Source of the DNA: Polynucleobacter sp. MWH-Braz-FAM2G
GTDB lineage: Bacteria > Pseudomonadota > Gammaproteobacteria > Burkholderiales > Burkholderiaceae
NCBI RefSeq assembly: GCF_018687635.1
Contig: NZ_CP061300.1
Coordinates: 62,001 to 126,000, forward strand
Direction: 5' to 3'
DNA length: 64,000 nt
Under the pieces are notes generated by a model that worked only from the letters and a program-made list of their open reading frames with translations, made no database searches and was not told where the DNA came from. Of the stretch, positions 59,973 through 64,000 are shown one piece after another. Each line of letters begins with the position of its first letter. Position 1 is the first letter of the stretch. The translations under genes were made by a program, and so were the position numbers.

Positions 59973-62183
59973 ATGAATCCGCAGATCCAATTAATGCTTC
60001 AGCAAGCTATTCAAGCTTTCCAGTCCAAAAATTATGAGAGGGCGGAATCAATCCTGAATAGGGTGATTAAAGAGGCGCCAAAAAACCTACCAGCGTTACA
60101 CATTTTGGGTTTGATTAAGGCATCACAGAAAAAATTTAAAGAGGCTGCTGATCTATTGGGAAAGGCAGCTCGACTGAATCCAAATGACGCAGCCATTGAA
60201 TATAACCTTGCCAAGGCTCTTACAGATTCTGGAATGGTAATAGAGTCAATTGCTCATCATAAAAAAGCAGTCGGATTGGCGCCACATAATGCTGACGCAT
60301 GGATGAATTATGGAAGAGCTCTCTCTAGCTTGTCGCAGCATGAATCTGCTCTTCAATGTTTTGACAGGGCGGTAAGCATTAATCCAAATTATGCTGATGC
60401 TCATCTTAATAAAGGTTTGGCGCATAAAGAGCTTAAGCATTTTCCAGATGCTATCGCCTCCTTTGATATGGTAATCAATTTGATTCCCGAATCCGATCAA
60501 GCATGGCTGAATAAAGGAGATATTTTTTATCGATTTAAATATCTAGACGATGCTTTGAATGCAGTCGATAAAGCTATCAGCTTTAAGCCTGATTCAATAG
60601 AGGCTCATATTAACCGAAGTGCTATTTTGTGTGAACTGAAGCGTTTCGAAGAGGCCCTCGCGAGTTGTAATAAAGTTATTGAACTTAATCCAGATAATCC
60701 ACTTTCTTATTTTAATAGCGGTGTAATTCTAAAGGAGTTAGGTCAAACGGCTGATGCTAAAAAGTCATTCACTAGAGCCATAGAGATTAAGTCAGATTAC
60801 CTTAACCCTAGATGGGCAATGCCTTTTCTGAATATACCAAGCATCTTTCCGAATATTGAAAATTTACAAGAGCTTAGAGCGAAATTCACAAAAGAATTCG
60901 AAGAATTAAATCAATGGCTCACTACGGAAAAATTAGATGGTGCTCATGAAGTAATTGGTACTGCTCAACCCTTTTATTTAGCCTACCAAGAATTAAATAA
61001 TAAAGAGATTCTTTCTAAATATGGCCATCTTTGTAATCGGATTATGGATCGTTGGCAAAACCTGATTAACCTGAAACATGTAGAAAAAAAAGATTCAGGA
61101 AAAATTAGGGTTGGTATTGTTAGCGACCATATTCGAAATCACTCTGTATGGCATGCGATTATTAAAGGCTGGCTTCAGAATCTAGATAAAAATAAGTTTG
61201 AGGTGTATATATTTCATTTGGGAAGTGTAGTCGATGAAGAAACTCATCTTGCGCAAACACTTGTGACCTCCTTCATTGAGCAACAGGATTCATTACTAGG
61301 GTGGGCGACGGCTATTTGTGAAAAAAGTATTGATGTGTTGATTTATCCAGAGATTGGCATGCATCAAATGACTACCCAGTTAGCTAGCCTGCGACTTGCC
61401 CCAGTACAAATCGCTTCATGGGGGCATCCAGAAACCAGTGGCCTACCTACAGTAGACTACTACTTATCTGCCGAATTATTTGAGTCTGTAGATTCTTCAG
61501 CTGCCTATACAGAAAATTTAATTCGATTGCCAAACTTGGGTTGTAGCTATTCACCTCTATCAATCGTTTCTTCTGAGTTTGAAGTCAAACAATTAGGAGT
61601 TGAATCCAATACCCCAATTCTTTTATGCCCCGGTTCTCCATTTAAATACGCACCTCAGCATGACTGGATATTGGTTGAGATTGTTAAAAAACTTGGAAAA
61701 TGTAAGTTAGTATTTTTTAATCAACAGGATAGTTGGACAAAAATATTGCAAGGGCGTTTGGAAAGGGTCTTTCAAGATGCTGGCTTGATATTTAATGATT
61801 GCATTGTTTTTATTCCATGGCTTGAGGCTGATAAATTTTATGGTCTTATGAAGAGCGCAAATGTTTATCTAGATACTATTGGGTTCTCTGGTTTTAATAC
61901 CGTTATGCAGGCTATGGATTGTGCGTTGCCTGTAGTGTCTAAACAGGGTAATTTTATGCGGGGGCGTCTTGGCAGCGGAATTCTAAGGAGAATGGGGATT
62001 CCGGAGCTAATAGCCAATTCTGATGAGGAATATATAGAGCTTGTAGTGCGGATAGCCAACGATGATTCATACCGTAATCAAATGAGCAAAAAAATAATTA
62101 ATCAGCGCAATATTCTATATAACGATATCGAACCTATTCGTGCGCTAGAACGCTTTATTTTGGAAAAATATAGAAATATATAA
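59973..62183 (+). CDS. TPR-containing GT41/SPINDLY-family glycosyltransferase (second copy)
   Basis: The 736 residues contain about eight tetratricopeptide repeats (residues 5-275), a linker (about 275-370), and a GT41-type domain from about residue 375 (KIRVGIVSDHIRNHSVWHAI). Further blocks are LAPVQIASWGHPETSGLPTVDYYLS, CPGSPFKYAPQHD (candidate UDP-binding Lys), and YLDTIGFSGFNTVMQAMDCALPVV. It is a distinct subfamily from the one at 48540, with weaker match to OGT. Donor and target are unknown. A TAAAAT ends 6 bases before its ATG and no ribosome-binding site is seen. It follows tRNA-Thr and converges with an unknown gene. Confidence 0.82.
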   Translation: MNPQIQLMLQQAIQAFQSKNYERAESILNRVIKEAPKNLPALHILGLIKASQKKFKEAADLLGKAARLNPNDAAIEYNLAKALTDSGMVIESIAHHKKAVGLAPHNADAWMNYGRALSSLSQHESALQCFDRAVSINPNYADAHLNKGLAHKELKHFPDAIASFDMVINLIPESDQAWLNKGDIFYRFKYLDDALNAVDKAISFKPDSIEAHINRSAILCELKRFEEALASCNKVIELNPDNPLSYFNSGVILKELGQTADAKKSFTRAIEIKSDYLNPRWAMPFLNIPSIFPNIENLQELRAKFTKEFEELNQWLTTEKLDGAHEVIGTAQPFYLAYQELNNKEILSKYGHLCNRIMDRWQNLINLKHVEKKDSGKIRVGIVSDHIRNHSVWHAIIKGWLQNLDKNKFEVYIFHLGSVVDEETHLAQTLVTSFIEQQDSLLGWATAICEKSIDVLIYPEIGMHQMTTQLASLRLAPVQIASWGHPETSGLPTVDYYLSAELFESVDSSAAYTENLIRLPNLGCSYSPLSIVSSEFEVKQLGVESNTPILLCPGSPFKYAPQHDWILVEIVKKLGKCKLVFFNQQDSWTKILQGRLERVFQDAGLIFNDCIVFIPWLEADKFYGLMKSANVYLDTIGFSGFNTVMQAMDCALPVVSKQGNFMRGRLGSGILRRMGIPELIANSDEEYIELVVRIANDDSYRNQMSKKIINQRNILYNDIEPIRALERFILEKYRNI

Positions 62184-62229
62184 TTCAAGCGCTTTTAAAC
62201 TTTTGCTTACAAGAAAGCGCTCATTGAAT
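62183..62229. terminator. Long imperfect stem-loop between convergent genes
   Basis: AGCGCTTT (62188-62195) pairs with AAAGCGCT (62214-62221); ATTCA before and TGAAT after extend the stem with a CAT bulge. It lies between the second GT41 gene and the convergent unknown gene and may end both transcripts, though the T-runs are short. Confidence 0.5.
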
Positions 62230-62244
62230 AGGGCCCGGTTATGT

Positions 62245-63063
62245 CTATTCAAGCCTTAGTTTTTGAATTACTAGGTTTACTATTGATTTATATAAATTTA
62301 AATACTCTACTTTTCCATTGAGGGCGTAAGCCATTTTTAATGCGTCCATTTGTATTAAGGCATTACGTTCTTTCGAAATTAAGCCATTGGAGAATGGGAG
62401 TTCTAGCGGGTTATAAGCTTTTACATTCCAGTCGCTATCGGTTGCCAAAATAAGCGATGCAATTCTTTCAATTACAAAAGTTTTTATTGCTGCTGGGCTA
62501 TCGTGCCCCTCGGCTATTGCATTTAAGCCTTTTGCAGTTGGGGTCTTATTGGCTTCAGCTTCTGCCCATATTAACTCGCATTTTTCTAGCCAAACTTTCC
62601 AAAATCTGGGCTTGGCCACAAAAAAGTTGCAGAAAATGTTATTGCCAGAGTGCATCACTATTTCATTGATTTCAGCTGGAAAGCTTAATATTTTAAGTGC
62701 GCCCTCCATTGGAATTTGTAAATTTGGATGCTGAGGAATTGCTTGAAGAATGCTGTTTTGATACCAGGCGCCTAAATCAAAAAAAGGCGAAAATGAAAAT
62801 ACATCAACTTCATTTGATTGGTTATTGATAAACTTCAGACAATCTTCAGCGGACAATCCAGTTTTGTTCTTAAATTTTGGGGAAAAGAATCCATACCAAC
62901 TCTCAGGATTAAGTTGATTATTTAGTAAGTAATTTCTGATGGGCCAGTACTCTCTCCAGTCTGGCCTAAGATTAGACATATTATCTAATGGAAGAAAACC
63001 CGGATCATTCGACCCTTTGGTCGGTTCACTGTAAAAAATTTGGAAAATATTTACATTTTTCAT
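62245..63063 (-). CDS. Unrecognised protein, family A (intact copy)
   Basis: No known family is recognised. The 272-residue soluble protein (ATG at 63063; a TTG two codons upstream is less likely) has no signal peptide or membrane span. Segments shared with the neighbour at 63117-63946 are NIFQIFY, PLDN, DWREYWPI, SWYGFFSPKFKNKTG, FSPFFD, HPNL, NFFVAKPRFWKVWL and FVIERIASLIL. The conserved aromatic and acidic residues suggest an enzyme or a glycan-related protein, but this is a guess from its position beside a GT41 gene. No ribosome-binding site is seen. Confidence 0.75.
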   Translation of the reverse strand: MKNVNIFQIFYSEPTKGSNDPGFLPLDNMSNLRPDWREYWPIRNYLLNNQLNPESWYGFFSPKFKNKTGLSAEDCLKFINNQSNEVDVFSFSPFFDLGAWYQNSILQAIPQHPNLQIPMEGALKILSFPAEINEIVMHSGNNIFCNFFVAKPRFWKVWLEKCELIWAEAEANKTPTAKGLNAIAEGHDSPAAIKTFVIERIASLILATDSDWNVKAYNPLELPFSNGLISKERNALIQMDALKMAYALNGKVEYLNLYKSIVNLVIQKLRLE

Positions 63064-63116
63064 AAGCAAAAAGTAGTGTATTTGTGCTGAATATAGTGTG
63101 GTTAAAAATTAGGCGA

Positions 63117-63946
63117 CTATATAAAGTATTTTTCTTTTGGGTGCGGCTGCTTAAATTGAATTTCATTGCGAATTTTTAAATACATATTTAAATAAGAATC
63201 ATCTTTTGTGCACACAAATTTTTCCTTAAGTAGATCGCAGGTCTGGAGCATCTTTCTAGTTCTTGGGTTGTTATCAAATAGTTGGTCGAAGATGGGGGCG
63301 GATTGACCAAAATCTAAGGCTAGTGTTTTAAAGTTGCCCTGTGATAAAACTAATGAAGCCAGTCTTTCCTGTATAAAAACCTTCATTGGCCCCAATTTAT
63401 TTCTTGAGTCAAGATAAGATGTTTCGCCGAGTTTTTTTCTTGTGAAAATTTGTAAAACTGTTCGGCAATGTGTAGCCATTTATTCCAATACTCAGGCTTT
63501 GCTATGATGAAATTTGAGAATACTGATGTAGAGGAGTAAGTTACCAGTTTTGTTAGGTCTATATTTAACGATATTTCATTAATAAATTGCTGTGAAATCT
63601 CAAGTAGACCTGGGTGGGCAAACTCGCCCTGCTCAAAAGGATTTTTAAAATATGCTAGCTGGTCCCATGCGGGAGAAAAAATTGCTACATTTGCATGCGT
63701 GGCATATCGATAAATAATATTGATTAATTCAAAAGCTGGGATGCCGGTTTTCTGTTGAAACTTGGGTGATAAAAATCCATACCAAGCATCTTCTTGCAAT
63801 TTAGTTTTCTGAAGGAAATCCATGATTGGGTAAAATTCGAACCAATCAGATGGACCATTGGTGTTGTCTAGTGGAATTAACTGAGGATCCAACGAATTTT
63901 TTGAAATGTCGTCATAAAAAATTTGATGTATAAAAATATTATTCAT
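63117..63946 (-). pseudogene. Paralogue of family A, interrupted by a frameshift
   Basis: The first 170 or so residues (from ATG at 63946) align with the intact neighbour: MNNIFIHQIFYDD, PLDN, WYGFLSPKFQQKTG, FSPAWD, HPGL, NFIIAKPEYWNKWL. The match then continues in the next frame (KLGETSYLDSRNKLG, FIQERLASLVL) to 63117. The change of frame falls at a run of seven A (seven T on the + strand, 63432-63438); one more A would restore a single frame of about 275 residues. It could be a decayed gene, a slippage-controlled gene, or a sequencing error. Confidence 0.8.
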
Positions 63947-64000
63947 GATCAATTTTAGCTAGATAAAGACCTTAAAGTCTTATTTTTACCATTCATTTCT

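Overview
The window is one continuous stretch of a betaproteobacterial chromosome, most likely Polynucleobacter or a close relative in the Burkholderiales. The evidence is the gene order: S10/spc/alpha ribosomal cluster, then cutA-dsbD, hemB-engB, cytochrome c4, lysA-lptM/cyaY, aroKB beside a secretin and PBP1A, gltBD, mlaFEDACB, murA-his, tatABC, degQ-mscL-petABC-sspAB. It is supported by the protein sequences, the tight packing and the moderate G+C. No gene-free stretch exceeds about 300 bases; the longest gaps are about 180-210 bases (before rplN, gltB and the porin) and each is described.

Layout. 1-9.9 kb: ribosomal proteins L16 to L17 with secY, infA, rpmJ and rpoA. The S10/spc operon boundary lies at 856-1038 and a strong terminator follows rplQ. 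9.9-18.1 kb: cutA, dsbD, hemB, engB, a dihaem cytochrome c4, lysA, lptM, cyaY, aroB, aroK. 18.1-23.2 kb: a short PilQ/HofQ-type secretin with a single membrane partner where a full pilMNOPQ set would be expected, then divergent mrcA, then a REP-associated tyrosine transposase followed by an inverted repeat. 23.3-29.6 kb: glutamate synthase. 29.6-35.3 kb: Mla phospholipid transport, an ABC-2 exporter pair and a BolA-like gene. 35.3-45.5 kb: murA, nearly all of histidine biosynthesis (hisC inverted), a HIT hydrolase and tatABC. 45.5-50.6 kb: a Sel1-repeat protein, a major porin and a TPR-GT41 (OGT/SPINDLY-like) glycosyltransferase. 50.8-54.0 kb: a GltIJKL amino-acid ABC transporter. 54.0-59.7 kb: a DegS/DegQ-like protease, mscL, cytochrome bc1, sspAB. 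59.76-64 kb: tRNA-Thr(TGT), a second TPR-GT41 protein, and two related proteins of an unrecognised family, one frameshifted.

How it fits together. Most of the window is housekeeping: translation, secretion (SecY and Tat), cell-wall and outer-membrane upkeep (MurA, PBP1A, Mla, LptM), nitrogen assimilation, and amino-acid and haem synthesis. Tat export can serve the Rieske subunit, whose N-terminus carries a twin arginine. DsbD and cytochrome c4 are further periplasmic redox functions. The least explained parts are the two TPR-GT41 glycosyltransferases, the paralogous unknown pair behind tRNA-Thr, and the reduced secretin locus between mrcA and aroK. These are the best candidates for undescribed biology here.
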